NCBI RefSeq assembly: GCF_008329985.2
Contig: NZ_CP038437.2
Location: 620,001 to 684,000, forward strand
DNA: 64,000 nt
Origin: Halomonas binhaiensis
Lineage (GTDB): Bacteria > Pseudomonadota > Gammaproteobacteria > Pseudomonadales > Halomonadaceae
Direction: 5' to 3'
This document shows, one piece after another, positions 1 through 8,956 of the stretch; the stretch's first letter is position 1; every line of letters starts with the position of its first letter. The notes below the pieces were generated by a model. The model had not been told where the DNA came from, did not search any database, and saw nothing but the letters and a program-made list of their open reading frames with translations. A program made the position numbers and the translations under genes.

Positions 1-1227
1 CCACATGGCGGATACTGCCACGGCGACCTTCTTGTGCTCGTCGGTGGTGTTGTATCTCAGGCGTAGCTTCAGAGGATGGTCCGGACCGTAGCCGGCATCC
101 TCAAGCAGGGCCTTGGCTCTGGCCATGCGTGCATCCATGTCATGGGTAATGTCGTTGCCGTCGGCATCCTTGAAGATGACATTCTGAGGTTCGTAGTGGC
201 TGATGCCCTGGGGTACCAGAGACAGGGACGGCAGGAAGGTACCACCAAGAATCTGTTGGGAAATGACCTCTCGGCGTACTGCCAGATTGAGTGCCTCGCG
301 CACTCGCGGATCGGTGGTCGGATGGCCATCGCGTTGATTGAAAGCGTAGTAGTAACTGCCCAGGTAGGGCGCCATGTGGGTCGCGTCAGGCAATTCCTTC
401 TTCAACAACGGATACATGCTGGAGGAATACTCGCGCATGATGTCGAGTTCCCCGGCCCGGAAACGTGACACGCCAGCATTGCGGTCTTCGATGGTGTGAT
501 AACGCACGCCGTCGAGCTGGACCTGGTCTGCATCATAGTATTCAGGGTTCTTGACCGTGGTGATGGTGGACTGCGAAACCCAGCGAGTGGGAGTGAAAGC
601 GCCATTGGTGACGATATGGTCGAGATCGACAAAGTCCTTGCCGTATTCGTCCCAGGTATGCTTCGGGGCAGGGTAAGCGGTGTAGTGGGTCAGTAGTTCA
701 AGGAAGTAGGGAATCGAGGTTTTCAGGTGAACGACAAAGGTGTGCTCGTCAGTTGCTTCCACGCCGAGTGCTTCCGCTGGTTTCTTGCCGGCATTTACCT
801 CTTCGGCGTTGACCACCGGATACAGCATGTAGGCATACTTGGAAGCACTGACAGGATCAATCAAGTGCTGCCAGCCAAACACGAAGTCTTCAGCCGTGAC
901 AGGCTCGCCGTCGGACCATTTCGCACCTTCACGCAGGTGGAATGTCCAGGTCTTGCCATCCTCGGAAACATCCCAGCTGGTTGCCATGCCTGGCAGGATC
1001 TCGCCGTCGGGAGATTCCTTCACCAGGCCTTCATAGACATCCATCAACACCTGGGATTCCCACACTCCGCCAGAAACCTTGGAGGTATCGAAGGAGGCCA
1101 GTTCTCCGGCCACCCCTATATTCAAGGTCGCGGCGAGGGCTGGATTCAGCGTAAAAGCGGATAGTGACAGGCCGGTGGCCAATGCCAGGCGGCGAGCCCA
1201 GCGGGAAGAGGTGACAGTCATTGTCAT
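1..1227 (-). CDS. Oligopeptide ABC transporter substrate-binding protein (OppA/MppA type), partial
   Basis: Periplasmic solute-binding protein of family 5, which captures peptides and hands them to an Opp/Dpp-type ABC permease. The reading frame is open for 409 codons from ATG at 1227 and runs off the left edge, so the C-terminus is missing. The first ~30 residues form a signal peptide (basic start with ArgArg, hydrophobic Leu/Ala stretch, Ala-x-Ala end). The mature part shows family-5 features: a 'VYEGLV' segment, 'GMATSWDVSEDGKTWTFHL', and 'FVFGWQHLIDP', close to OppA/MppA. It is divergent from prfB across 359 bp. Permease genes would lie to the left, outside the window. The peptide class is not determinable. 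Family assignment is firm, the OppA versus MppA choice is not. Confidence 0.88.
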   Translation of the reverse strand, partial: MTMTVTSSRWARRLALATGLSLSAFTLNPALAATLNIGVAGELASFDTSKVSGGVWESQVLMDVYEGLVKESPDGEILPGMATSWDVSEDGKTWTFHLREGAKWSDGEPVTAEDFVFGWQHLIDPVSASKYAYMLYPVVNAEEVNAGKKPAEALGVEATDEHTFVVHLKTSIPYFLELLTHYTAYPAPKHTWDEYGKDFVDLDHIVTNGAFTPTRWVSQSTITTVKNPEYYDADQVQLDGVRYHTIEDRNAGVSRFRAGELDIMREYSSSMYPLLKKELPDATHMAPYLGSYYYAFNQRDGHPTTDPRVREALNLAVRREVISQQILGGTFLPSLSLVPQGISHYEPQNVIFKDADGNDITHDMDARMARAKALLEDAGYGPDHPLKLRLRYNTTDEHKKVAVAVSAMW

Positions 1228-1586
1228 GGGTTCCTTTGCGTTGCGAGAAACGCTACCCGTATTGCCAGCCCGCAATACCCGCTCCGCAATAAAAGGGGGC
1301 TTTGCGATGTCTCGTCTGGCAGTTGGTTGGCGCTTCTTTTGTTCTTGTTGGAGGGGGATGTTCGTTCCACTACACCGCCCCTCGATGCCTCATGACCATC
1401 GCGCTGTCAGCACAACCTTGTCCAAATGAAAATTCTCATAATGCATTACGTTTCGTCGATGAACGGCTGGTGGCGGGGGATGAATCGGTGCAGCGGGATG
1501 ACGAAGCTACGCCTTTTGGCTATAATCTTCGCCCTTTATCGCAGCCTCTTTCGGCTGCAATTTTCCCGCGCGGAAAGGCGATCGCT
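1228..1586. other. Divergent intergenic region oppA-like / prfB
   Basis: This 359-bp stretch separates two divergent genes. It holds the probable prfB promoter near 1498-1526 and must also hold the promoter of the peptide-binding protein gene, which I could not place. Short open frames here have no family features and I do not regard them as genes. Confidence 0.5.
1498..1526 (+). promoter_or_regulatory. Probable sigma-70 promoter of prfB
   Basis: A perfect TATAAT (1521-1526) lies 17 bp downstream of ATGACG (1498-1503), a weak match to TTGACA. It would start transcription about 55 nt before the prfB start codon. The -10 is seen directly; the -35 is poor, so this is an inference. Confidence 0.5.
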
Positions 1587-2685
1587 ATGTTGGAAACCAA
1601 CCCGATTCATAACCTCATCAAGGACCTGTCTGAGCGGACAGATGTCCTGAGGGGGTATCTTTGACTATGCCGAGAAGAAAGACCGGCTAGAAGAAGTCTC
1701 TCGCGAGCTTGAAGACCCTGCGGTCTGGAATGATCCAGACAATGCCCAGAAGCTGGGTAAGGAACGCTCTTCCCTGGAGCTTGTCGTTGCTACCATCGAC
1801 ACTCTCGACCAAGGACTGGCGGATTGCAGTGATCTGCTCGAGCTGGCTGAGATGGAAGAAGACGCAGACACGGTTGCTGAGGTCGAGAGCGAACTTGCTT
1901 CTTTGAAATCCGACCTGGAGAAACTTGAATTCCGCCGCATGTTCTCGGGTGAGATGGACGAGAACAACGCGTACCTGGATATTCAGGCGGGCTCCGGCGG
2001 CACCGAGGCTCAGGATTGGGCCAATATGCTGCTGCGCATGTACTTGCGCTGGGCTGAAGGCCACGGTTTCAAGGCCGAAATCACCGAGCTGTCCGCGGGT
2101 GAAGTGGCAGGTATCAAATCGGCCACGGTGCATGTGCAGGGCGACTATGCTTTCGGTTGGTTGCGTACCGAGACAGGCGTGCATCGTCTGGTCCGCAAGA
2201 GCCCATTTGATTCTGGTGGCCGTCGTCATACTTCCTTTGCTTCGGTGTTCCTGTCACCTGAAATCGATGACAGCTTCGAAGTTGATATCAATCCGGCGGA
2301 TTTGCGTGTCGACACCTATCGTTCCAGTGGAGCGGGTGGTCAGCACGTCAACACCACGGACTCGGCGGTACGTATTACCCACGAACCTTCTGGCGTCGTG
2401 GTATCGTGCCAGAGCCAGCGTAGCCAGCATGCCAACCGCGACTTCGCCATGAAGCAGTTGAAGGCTAAGCTGTGGGAAGTGGAAATGCAGAAGCGCAATG
2501 CTGCCAAGCAGGAAGCCGAGGACGCCAAGGCCGATATTGGCTGGGGCAGCCAAATTCGTTCCTACGTACTGGATGACCAACGTATCAAGGACCTGCGCAC
2601 CTCGGTTCAGAGCAGCAACTGTGACAAGGTGCTCGACGGCGATCTTGATGGTTTCATCGTCGCCAGCCTCAAGCAAGGGTTGTAA
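1587..2685 (+). CDS. prfB: Peptide chain release factor 2, with programmed +1 frameshift
   Basis: RF2 recognises UGA and UAA stop codons and triggers release of the finished protein on the ribosome. The gene is in two frames: 25 codons from ATG 1587 to an in-frame TGA at 1662-1664, then the +1 frame from 1663 to TAA at 2685, giving 365 residues, the usual RF2 length. The stop-recognition tripeptide SPF is at residues 205-207 and the catalytic GGQ at 250-252. The shift site has the classic form (see recoding site). lysS follows after 148 bp, the common prfB-lysS pairing. The break is not a mutation: it is the known autoregulatory device by which low RF2 favours frameshifting and so more RF2. 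Confidence 0.97.
1650..1665 (+). promoter_or_regulatory. RF2 programmed +1 frameshift site
   Basis: The sequence AGGGGG TAT CTT TGA C carries an internal Shine-Dalgarno-like AGGGGG, the slippery CTT at codon 25 (1659-1661), the stop TGA at codon 26 and a following C, which makes a weak termination context. This is the established prfB recoding signal: tRNA-Leu slips from CUU to UUU and reading continues at GAC (1663). Confidence 0.97.
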
Positions 2686-2833
2686 TACCGTTTCGACGCT
2701 GTCGTTCGGAAGCCGCTGAGTTGCATGCAGTAGCAGCAGGTCAGCGGTTTTCGTCTGGTGGTGTCAGTGATTATCCGCACACTTTCAGAGTCGCTGATCG
2801 TCATCAGTGATACGAGACAGGTAGCAGTTAGCC

Positions 2834-4369
2834 ATGGCCAATCAGGACATTCCCACCAACGCCGATATCGCCCAGGAAGAAAACCGACTGATCGCTGAGC
2901 GCCGTGCCAAGCTGGCCGCTCGCCGTCAACAGGTTGCCGAGCAGGGCGGTAGCGTCTTTCCCAACGACTTCCGGCGCGACAGCCTGGCTGCCGAGCTGCA
3001 GGATGAGTTGGGGGAGAAGGACAAGGAAACGCTGGAAACCCTCGGCCGTGAAGCTGCGGTGGCCGGGCGCATCATGCGCAAGCGCGGCCCCTTCATTGTC
3101 ATCCAGGATGTCAGTGGCCAGATCCAGCTCTATGTCGACAAGAAAGGGCTGCCGGAAGCTGTGCTGGAAGATATCAAAGGCTGGGATATTGGCGATATCG
3201 TTGCCGGGCAAGGCGCGGTTCACAAGTCCGGCAAGGGCGATCTTTACGTGATGATGCGCGAGGCTCGCCTGCTGACCAAGAGTCTGCGTCCGTTGCCGGA
3301 CAAGTTCCATGGCCTCACTGACATGGAAGCTCGCTATCGTCAGCGCTATCTGGACCTGATCATGAACCCTGAGTCGCGAGGCGTGTTCGCGACCCGGGCC
3401 GGGATTGTCAGTGCCATGCGCCGCTTCTTTGAAGAACGTGGCTTCATGGAAGTCGAGACGCCGATGCTACAGCCGATTCCCGGTGGTGCTACTGCGCGTC
3501 CGTTTGTCACCCATCATAATGCGCTGGATATCGACATGTACCTGCGCATTGCCCCGGAGCTGTACCTCAAGCGCCTGGTGGTTGGTGGGTTCGAGCGTGT
3601 GTTCGAGATCAACCGCAACTTCCGCAACGAAGGTCTGTCAACTCGCCACAACCCCGAGTTCACCATGGTCGAGTTCTACTGGGCCTATGTGGACTACAAG
3701 GCGTTGATGGACCTGACCGAGGAAATGTTGCGCGAGATTGCTCAAAAGGTGCTGGGCACGATGACCCTGAACTATCAGGGCTCGACCTATGACCTGGCCA
3801 AGCCTTTCGTGCGCATGACCCTGCGTGAAGCTATCCTGGCCCATGCTGAAGATATCAGTGCCTCGGATCTTGATGACCTCGACAGCGCCCGGGCATTGGC
3901 AAGCCGTCTGGATATTCAGGTCAAGGAAGGCTGGGGGCTGGGCAAGATCCAGACCGAGATTTTCGAGGAAGTTGCCGAGTCCAAGCTCGACCAGCCGACG
4001 TTCATCACGGAATATCCAGCCGAAGTCAGTCCGCTGGCGCGTCGTAATGATGCCAATCCTTTCGTCACCGACCGCTTCGAGTTTTTCGTCGGTGGGCGTG
4101 AGATCGCCAATGGCTTCTCTGAGCTCAATGATGCGGAAGATCAGGCTGAGCGTTTCAGTGCTCAGGTGGCAGAAAAGGATGCTGGTGACCTTGAGGCCAT
4201 GTATTACGACGCTGACTATGTACGGGCCCTGGAAGTTGGGTTACCACCCACCGCAGGTGAGGGCATCGGTATCGATCGCCTGGTGATGCTGTTCACCGAT
4301 AGTCCGTCAATCCGTGATGTGCTGCTATTCCCGGCCATGCGTCCGGAGAGTGGTTCGGAAAGTAGCTGA
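2834..4369 (+). CDS. lysS: Lysyl-tRNA synthetase, class II
   Basis: Charges tRNA-Lys with lysine in the cytoplasm. The 511-residue protein has an N-terminal OB-fold anticodon-binding domain (roughly residues 65-150) and a class II catalytic core: motif 2 around 'RNFRNEG' near residue 260 and motif 3 'GEGIGIDRL' near residue 478. Length equals that of bacterial LysS (about 505). The ATG at 2834 is followed by the coding start MANQDIPTN; the upstream 148 bp to prfB contains no other gene. Co-directional with prfB, and possibly co-transcribed, as in many gammaproteobacteria. Confidence 0.97.
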   Translation: MANQDIPTNADIAQEENRLIAERRAKLAARRQQVAEQGGSVFPNDFRRDSLAAELQDELGEKDKETLETLGREAAVAGRIMRKRGPFIVIQDVSGQIQLYVDKKGLPEAVLEDIKGWDIGDIVAGQGAVHKSGKGDLYVMMREARLLTKSLRPLPDKFHGLTDMEARYRQRYLDLIMNPESRGVFATRAGIVSAMRRFFEERGFMEVETPMLQPIPGGATARPFVTHHNALDIDMYLRIAPELYLKRLVVGGFERVFEINRNFRNEGLSTRHNPEFTMVEFYWAYVDYKALMDLTEEMLREIAQKVLGTMTLNYQGSTYDLAKPFVRMTLREAILAHAEDISASDLDDLDSARALASRLDIQVKEGWGLGKIQTEIFEEVAESKLDQPTFITEYPAEVSPLARRNDANPFVTDRFEFFVGGREIANGFSELNDAEDQAERFSAQVAEKDAGDLEAMYYDADYVRALEVGLPPTAGEGIGIDRLVMLFTDSPSIRDVLLFPAMRPESGSESS

Positions 4370-4555
4370 GAGAACTGCTAGGAAAAAAGCGTCTGCAAGC
4401 GAAGGAGTAAGCTGTTGTCTCGGCTGCTTGTATAGTGGCCGGGATTTGCAGGGGTAGCATGCATGCAGGAATTCTTCGCCTGAAAACGAGGGATTCCTTG
4501 GCGTAAGCCGAGAGAGACCCCATAATGGCTGCGTTTCGACGTCGAGGAGACCACG

Positions 4556-4942
4556 ATGAAACTGCTTAACCGTTCCGCCCTGAGCGTTAGACCGACCCAG
4601 CACTTCGTCGATTGGATCAATGCGCTTGAGCCTACTGTGGGTGATGACGACTTGACCCTGGGTGACGTCGATCGCGAAAGCACCATCTACCTGATACCGG
4701 AGATGGACACGCCCGAGGCGCTGGAAGAGTACGTTCGTGAGCGTTATCTCGAGGTGCTGGAAAATGAACTGCGCGCCTGGGAAGAAGATGAGCGCCAATG
4801 GCCGGAAACGCTTGATTGGGCATTGTTCCAGCGTTTTCTCCAGGTCGAGCACAGTTATCTTGCCATAGACCTGGATAATGAGACTGCTCTGGAAGTGTCC
4901 GAAGTGGATGATGAGCTATTGGTGGATCTCGACCAGGACTAA
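4556..4942 (+). CDS. Small acidic hypothetical protein
   Basis: A 128-residue, strongly acidic soluble protein that I do not recognise by function. It contains a 'YLIPEMDTP' segment near residue 50 and a helical, Glu-rich middle that includes 'ALEEYVRERYLEVLENELRAWEEDERQWP'-type spacing (about residues 58-86), ending in an Asp-rich tail. No signal peptide, membrane segment or metal-binding cluster is visible. GAGGAG lies 9-14 bp ahead of the ATG, supporting the start. The stop codon TAA lies inside the first unit of a 14-bp tandem array, so the array grew from the gene's 3' end. It stands alone between lysS and an MFS pump gene on the same strand. Confidence 0.75.
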   Translation: MKLLNRSALSVRPTQHFVDWINALEPTVGDDDLTLGDVDRESTIYLIPEMDTPEALEEYVRERYLEVLENELRAWEEDERQWPETLDWALFQRFLQVEHSYLAIDLDNETALEVSEVDDELLVDLDQD

Positions 4943-5056
4943 GCGACCAGGACTAAGCGACCGGGACTAAGCGACCGGGACTAAGCGACCGGGACTAAGC
5001 GACCGGGACTAAGCGACCGGGACTAAGCGACCGGGACTAAGCGACCGGGACTGAGC
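4931..5056 (+). repeat. 14-bp tandem repeat array, nine units
   Basis: Nine head-to-tail copies of GACCGGGACTAAGC run from 4931 to 5056. Units 1-2 have GACCAGG instead of GACCGGG, and unit 9 has CTGAGC in place of CTAAGC. Unit 1 encodes the last residues (Asp-Gln-Asp) and the TAA stop of the upstream gene, so the array overlaps the CDS by 12 bp and every unit repeats a TAA. Near-identity of units 3-8 points to recent slippage expansion. There are no spacers, so it is not a CRISPR. Confidence 0.98.
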
Positions 5057-5175
5057 GCCCAGGATGATAAGAGACGCGTTGACTCATTGCCGCCCTTGGC
5101 ATGCAGGTCTTCCTGGCACTTAGCTGCAGCATGTAGTTCCTTCTGTACCCCGTTCTGACGGCGGCTGGCAAGATG

Positions 5176-5211
5176 CCCTTGCTCGTTCTTCCTTCCTTGC
5201 ACGAGCAAGGG
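5176..5211. other. Perfect 11-bp inverted repeat (hairpin)
   Basis: CCCTTGCTCGT (5176-5186) and its exact reverse complement ACGAGCAAGGG (5201-5211) enclose a 14-nt loop. No T-run follows on either strand, so it is a weak candidate terminator. It lies about 115 bp before the MFS gene and could be an operator. Nothing else was recognised between the tandem array and the MFS gene. Confidence 0.5.
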
Positions 5212-5324
5212 TAAGTTCTTCTCTTGCGTAGGTGGCTGAAAGCTGCCGACAAGTGGCTGTGGCCGGGCTTTCAGTCCCTGGCCCAGCAATTCCGTAGTTG
5301 TCATCTATCCAATGAGTGCTATGC

Positions 5325-6749
5325 ATGAGCCGTCTGTTCTCTGATCGTGAGGGTGACGATGGTCTGCCCGGTGCTGATCGCCGCCTGGCGGTAGTGGCAC
5401 TGACACTTGCCACGCTGATGTCAGTGATCGATGTCACCATGATCAATATTGCGCTGCCGACCATGGCCAGGGATCTGGGGATTACTGACTCGCGCGCTGT
5501 GTGGATCACCAATATATTCCAGGTCGTGTGTGCTGCCATGCTGCTGGTGTGTGCGGCAGCGAGCGAGTTACTCAGTCGTCGCAAGGTCTATGTATCAGGT
5601 ATTGCCATCTTCACGCTGGCTGCCATGGGCAGTGCTCTTGCTCCTAATTTCGAGACATTGCTGGTGTGCCGCGCCTTGCAGGGGCTTGGGGCGGCCGCGA
5701 CTCTATCCATCGGGCCATCGCTGTATCGGTCGATATTTCCCTCACGACTGCTGGGTAGCGCCCTTGGTCTTTCTGCTCTGGTAGTGGCCATTGGCTATGC
5801 TGTAGGGCCCTCCATCGGGGGAGTGATCCTGTCGGTAGCAGATTGGCCTTGGTTGTTTGTGCTCTACCTGCCTCTCGGTATCATCTCGCTGATCATGGCG
5901 TGGAGAGCGCTACCCAGCGAACCGCGTCGAGAAGGTAGCTTCGACGCCTTGGGTGCATTGGCTTCCATTGCTATGCTGTGTGGGGTGTTCATGGCCATGG
6001 AAGCCATTGGGCAGCAGGCCCCCGGCCTGGAAATATTGGGGTGGTTGGCGTTGACGCTGACGGCTGGTAGTGCCTTTGTCATTCGCCAGCAGCGCGCTGC
6101 ATATCCATTGCTGCCGTTGTCCTTGTTCCGGGAGCCGCGATTTTCACTGGCGGTAGGGACGCAAGGAGCCTCCTTCATTGGCCAGGGCCTGGCAGTAGTA
6201 GCGCTTTCCTTTTTCTATCAGCAGGAAATGGGTTTCTCTGCCTTGCATACCGCCTGGTTGTTTACGCCTTGGCCGTTGACGATCATGTTCGTTGGCCCCG
6301 TGTCGGGACGCTTGGCCGATCGCTTCAACCCCAGCCTGGTAGCCAGTGCAGGATTGGCGTTGTTGATGATGGGGCTGTTCAGCCTGGCAATGCTGCCGAA
6401 TGATGCCAGTGTGCTGGACAGTATGTGGCGGACTGCGTTGTGCGGGCTTGGCTTTGGCCTGTTCCAGCCACCCAATAACCGTGAGCTGATGAGCAGTGTG
6501 CCAAAAGAGCGAAGCGCCAGTGCTTCTGGTGTGATGAGCACCACACGAACCGTAGGTCAGTCTCTCGGGGTGGCGATAGTCGGGCTATGTCTGGCCGCAG
6601 GTGCTGGCGTGCAGTTGGCACTATGGGTTGGCGCTTTTACGACCGCGCTGGCATTGTTGATCAGCCTGACTCGCATTCGCCGGGCCGGCGAGGCTCAGCA
6701 AGTACAGCGTGCGACACGCAAGGCTGAGGCATCGTCCGAAGCGCCCTGA
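5325..6749 (+). CDS. MFS transporter, DHA2 drug-efflux type
   Basis: An inner-membrane proton antiporter of the 14-helix DHA2 (EmrB/QacA/SmvA) type, likely exporting toxic organic compounds. About 474 residues; the first helix carries a 'DVTMINIALP' D1-type motif (near residue 40), the loop after helix 2 has 'LLSRRKVYVSG' (motif A region), and 'GYAVGPSIGG' matches antiporter motif C near residue 155. The C-terminal ~25 residues are a charged cytoplasmic tail. I chose ATG 5325; an in-frame GTG at 5316 is possible and neither has a strong ribosome site. No regulator gene is adjacent. Substrate cannot be read from the sequence. Confidence 0.9.
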   Translation: MSRLFSDREGDDGLPGADRRLAVVALTLATLMSVIDVTMINIALPTMARDLGITDSRAVWITNIFQVVCAAMLLVCAAASELLSRRKVYVSGIAIFTLAAMGSALAPNFETLLVCRALQGLGAAATLSIGPSLYRSIFPSRLLGSALGLSALVVAIGYAVGPSIGGVILSVADWPWLFVLYLPLGIISLIMAWRALPSEPRREGSFDALGALASIAMLCGVFMAMEAIGQQAPGLEILGWLALTLTAGSAFVIRQQRAAYPLLPLSLFREPRFSLAVGTQGASFIGQGLAVVALSFFYQQEMGFSALHTAWLFTPWPLTIMFVGPVSGRLADRFNPSLVASAGLALLMMGLFSLAMLPNDASVLDSMWRTALCGLGFGLFQPPNNRELMSSVPKERSASASGVMSTTRTVGQSLGVAIVGLCLAAGAGVQLALWVGAFTTALALLISLTRIRRAGEAQQVQRATRKAEASSEAP

Positions 6750-6813
6750 AGGCGTACAATGGATATCGACCCTACGATAGCATTACTCAACTTCTTTCAG
6801 CCGAGAAACCAAG

Positions 6814-7125
6814 ATGAGCATTCAGACGACCATCGAAGACAAACTCAAGGCCCTTGAGCCCACCGAGTTGGTGGTCGAGAACGAGAGCCACATGCACAGT
6901 GTGCCACCGAACTCGGAGACTCACTTCAAGGTGACTCTGGTGTCTGAGCGTTTTGCTGGGCTGATGCCTGTCAAACGTCATCAGCAGATCTACGCACTGT
7001 TGGCCGATGAGCTTTCCGGACCGGTCCACGCTCTGGCGCTGCATCTCTATACCCCTCATGAATGGGAAGCACGTGGTGCAACTCGTCCTGACTCTCCAGG
7101 ATGCATGGGTGGTGGGCATTCGTGA
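6814..7125 (+). CDS. bolA: BolA family protein
   Basis: BolA proteins pair with monothiol glutaredoxins to bind and traffic 2Fe-2S clusters, and BolA itself also acts as a stress and morphology regulator. The 103-residue protein has the conserved 'ESHMHSVPPNSETHFKV' region (residues ~28-45) and 'LMPVKRHQQIYALLADEL', with the typical ending 'HEWEARG...PDSPGC'. Conserved His and the C-terminal Cys are present. The ATG at 6814 follows a short spacer from the MFS stop (64 bp). The next gene on the same strand starts 14 bp after the stop, so they may form one transcript. Confidence 0.93.
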   Translation: MSIQTTIEDKLKALEPTELVVENESHMHSVPPNSETHFKVTLVSERFAGLMPVKRHQQIYALLADELSGPVHALALHLYTPHEWEARGATRPDSPGCMGGGHS

Positions 7126-7139
7126 CCTCCGAAGCCCGC

Positions 7140-8003
7140 ATGACTCCGGAACCTCAGAAGCTTGCCTATCTAGAAGCCATGGGCCTGACGGCTTGGGTGG
7201 CCCGCTATCAACTGCCCAATGCGCGTGAAACGGAAGCCTGTGACTGGCCTGAGCTCGAACCTGAAGCGATGCCCGCTCGAGGTGCCGACCGGTTGCATGC
7301 CCTGTTGGACGATGGCGTTACCGGCCAGGGGAGCGTGGATGCTCCCGAGCAGGTGGTAGAACCTGTCGAAAGACCGGAAAACACTGGCCCATCAGGCCCA
7401 AGGGGGCCCCGCAAGGCGCGCGCCCTGTTAGGCGATATTGTCCCTGAAAGCGGTGATAGCCCTTCCGTGGCCGAGCCAGACACTGACATGCCAATGGCAG
7501 AGCCTGCGGAGGCGCTGCCTTTTGCCTGCCTGGTGGGTTGTATCGATGGCCGCTGGCTGGTGCTGGTGGCACAGACCGACCCCATGAGTGTCGAGCAGCA
7601 GCGCCTGTTGGCCAACATCCTGGGGGCGGCAGGTGTTCATAGCGAGCAACGTCCGGTTTTCGAGGTGCTGCATTGGCCCTTGGCCGAAGGCCTACCTGTA
7701 CGCCAGCCACTGGAAGAAGCTCGCCAAGGGCTCAAGGCTTTTGTCACGGGGCGTGGGCGCCGTGGCTGGAAGCCAGAAAGGGTTCTGATGTTCGGTACGG
7801 ATGCGACTCTTGACCGTGTCGTCGATGATAATGACGGGAAGAGCCGTACTCTCGAACTGCCATTGTGGCAAGGCCCAAGTCTTGCTTCCCTGCTGGCTGG
7901 TGCTGAAGCCAAACGGACCCTCTGGCCACAGCTTGAAAACTGGAAAGCTCTCTGGAACCAGACCAATGCTGAACCAGGGAGCGGAGCCGGGGAAAGTGTC
8001 TGA
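7140..8003 (+). CDS. Conserved hypothetical protein upstream of rimI
   Basis: A 287-residue soluble protein of unknown function. It begins with 'LAYLEAMGLTAWVARYQLP', then a low-complexity Pro/Glu/Gly middle (about residues 60-115), then a structured C-terminal half with 'LVGCIDGRWLVLV' and 'LFANILGAAGV'-like and 'VLMFGTDA' segments. I recall proteins of this position and form next to rimI in Pseudomonas-type genomes but cannot give a function. The ORF is open from an ATG at 7101 that would overlap bolA; I chose ATG 7140, which avoids the overlap. The stop overlaps the rimI start by 8 bp, so translation is probably coupled. Confidence 0.75.
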   Translation: MTPEPQKLAYLEAMGLTAWVARYQLPNARETEACDWPELEPEAMPARGADRLHALLDDGVTGQGSVDAPEQVVEPVERPENTGPSGPRGPRKARALLGDIVPESGDSPSVAEPDTDMPMAEPAEALPFACLVGCIDGRWLVLVAQTDPMSVEQQRLLANILGAAGVHSEQRPVFEVLHWPLAEGLPVRQPLEEARQGLKAFVTGRGRRGWKPERVLMFGTDATLDRVVDDNDGKSRTLELPLWQGPSLASLLAGAEAKRTLWPQLENWKALWNQTNAEPGSGAGESV

Positions 8004-8463
8004 ACCATCCTGGCCAATCATCGAGCTGGCTTTTTCTCATGTAGATGCCCTGCTGGCGCTGGAGTCATCTGGCGTCAGTCGCTTGATGTCGCCGCAGTTG
8101 CTGGCAGATGCCCTTAGCAGCGAGCAACATCGCGTACTTGCCGTGGCTGATGGCGATGACCTGCTTGCCTATGCCGTGGTGGCTCGGCAGCCCTTCGATG
8201 CTGAACTGGAAGCCATCATGGTGGCGCCAGCATTACGTCGGAACGGGTTGGGCGCTCGATTGATGAAAGCGGTAATCGAGACGGCGCAGGCATGGAAAGT
8301 CGAGCACTTGTTGCTTGAAGTGCGCGCCAGTAATGACAGCGCCATTGCATTGTATCGCAGCCTGGGTTTTCAGCAGGATGGTGTAAGGAAGGGATATTAT
8401 CCGCCGCAAAAAGGCCAGAGTATCAGGGAAGACGCTTGCCTGATGTCTCTGGCCTTTCAGTAA
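7996..8463 (+). CDS. rimI: Ribosomal protein S18 N-alpha-acetyltransferase
   Basis: RimI transfers an acetyl group from acetyl-CoA to the N-terminus of ribosomal protein S18. The 155-residue protein has the GNAT acetyl-CoA motif 'RRNGLGARLM' (about residue 80) and the RimI C-terminal signature 'NDSAIALYRSLGF...GYYP'. Length fits E. coli RimI (148). I chose GTG 7996, preceded by GGGAGCGGAG about 9 bp upstream, over ATG 7966 deep inside the previous gene. It overlaps the preceding hypothetical gene by 8 bp. A generic GNAT assignment is certain; the specific RimI call rests on the C-terminal signature and size. Confidence 0.9.
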   Translation: MSEPSWPIIELAFSHVDALLALESSGVSRLMSPQLLADALSSEQHRVLAVADGDDLLAYAVVARQPFDAELEAIMVAPALRRNGLGARLMKAVIETAQAWKVEHLLLEVRASNDSAIALYRSLGFQQDGVRKGYYPPQKGQSIREDACLMSLAFQ

Positions 8464-8500
8464 CAAATGGCGCGAGAGGCGCCGGACTGAAAACGTTGTC

Positions 8501-8722
8501 TCAGAAGCTCTGGGTGGCAGGCGCGGCTTGTGCCGAAGCTTCTTCAGCAGCGTCGTCGAACTTGCCCAGCAATGTTGTCAGGCGACGTTCCCATTCTTCG
8601 CGTTCTTGCTTCAGGCGAGCGTTTTCCTCGCGCAGCTCCTCGGCTTCCATCTTCATCAACTCCAGGGCCTCGACGGCACTGGTGACTTTCTGTTCGAGCT
8701 GGTTGAAGAGTTCCATGCTCAT
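8501..8722 (-). CDS. zapB: ZapB-like cell division coiled-coil protein
   Basis: A 73-residue, nearly all-helical acidic protein starting MSMELFNQLEQKV, with a long heptad-type coiled coil (residues ~4-60) and an Ala-rich tail. The opening 'LFNQLEQKVTSAVEAL' closely resembles ZapB, the abundant coiled-coil protein that links the FtsZ ring to ZapA and the MatP-bound terminus. Length is near E. coli ZapB (81). AGGAG lies 6 bp ahead of ATG 8722, which decides the start over the longer upstream frame to 8851. It is convergent with rimI. SlyX-like coiled coils are an alternative, but the N-terminus favours ZapB. Confidence 0.85.
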   Translation of the reverse strand: MSMELFNQLEQKVTSAVEALELMKMEAEELREENARLKQEREEWERRLTTLLGKFDDAAEEASAQAAPATQSF

Positions 8723-8956
8723 CATTATCTCCTGCTTGGCATGCTGGCTATGTGTCGTCGGGCAACCATCCGGCGGGTCGTGAGACTGAGCGTAACGCTG
8801 CAAGGGGCGGGGAACAAGCGTCTCAAGAGAGCGACGCGGAAATTTCGTCATATTGTTGCCTGAAAGGCAACAAAGATGGCGGTTCAGTACCTTCTTTCCT
8901 GTGTGTCTGCCTTACATAGTGGTCAGTGTTTCGATCACTTGTGGGGAGACCATTCC

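Noticed and set aside
1427..1448. Fur-box-like AT-rich sequence upstream of prfB
   Set aside because: Only about half of the consensus positions match, and the adjacent genes are not iron genes.
4931..5056. Possible CRISPR array
   Set aside because: The repeats are contiguous 14-bp units with no spacers and no cas genes nearby.
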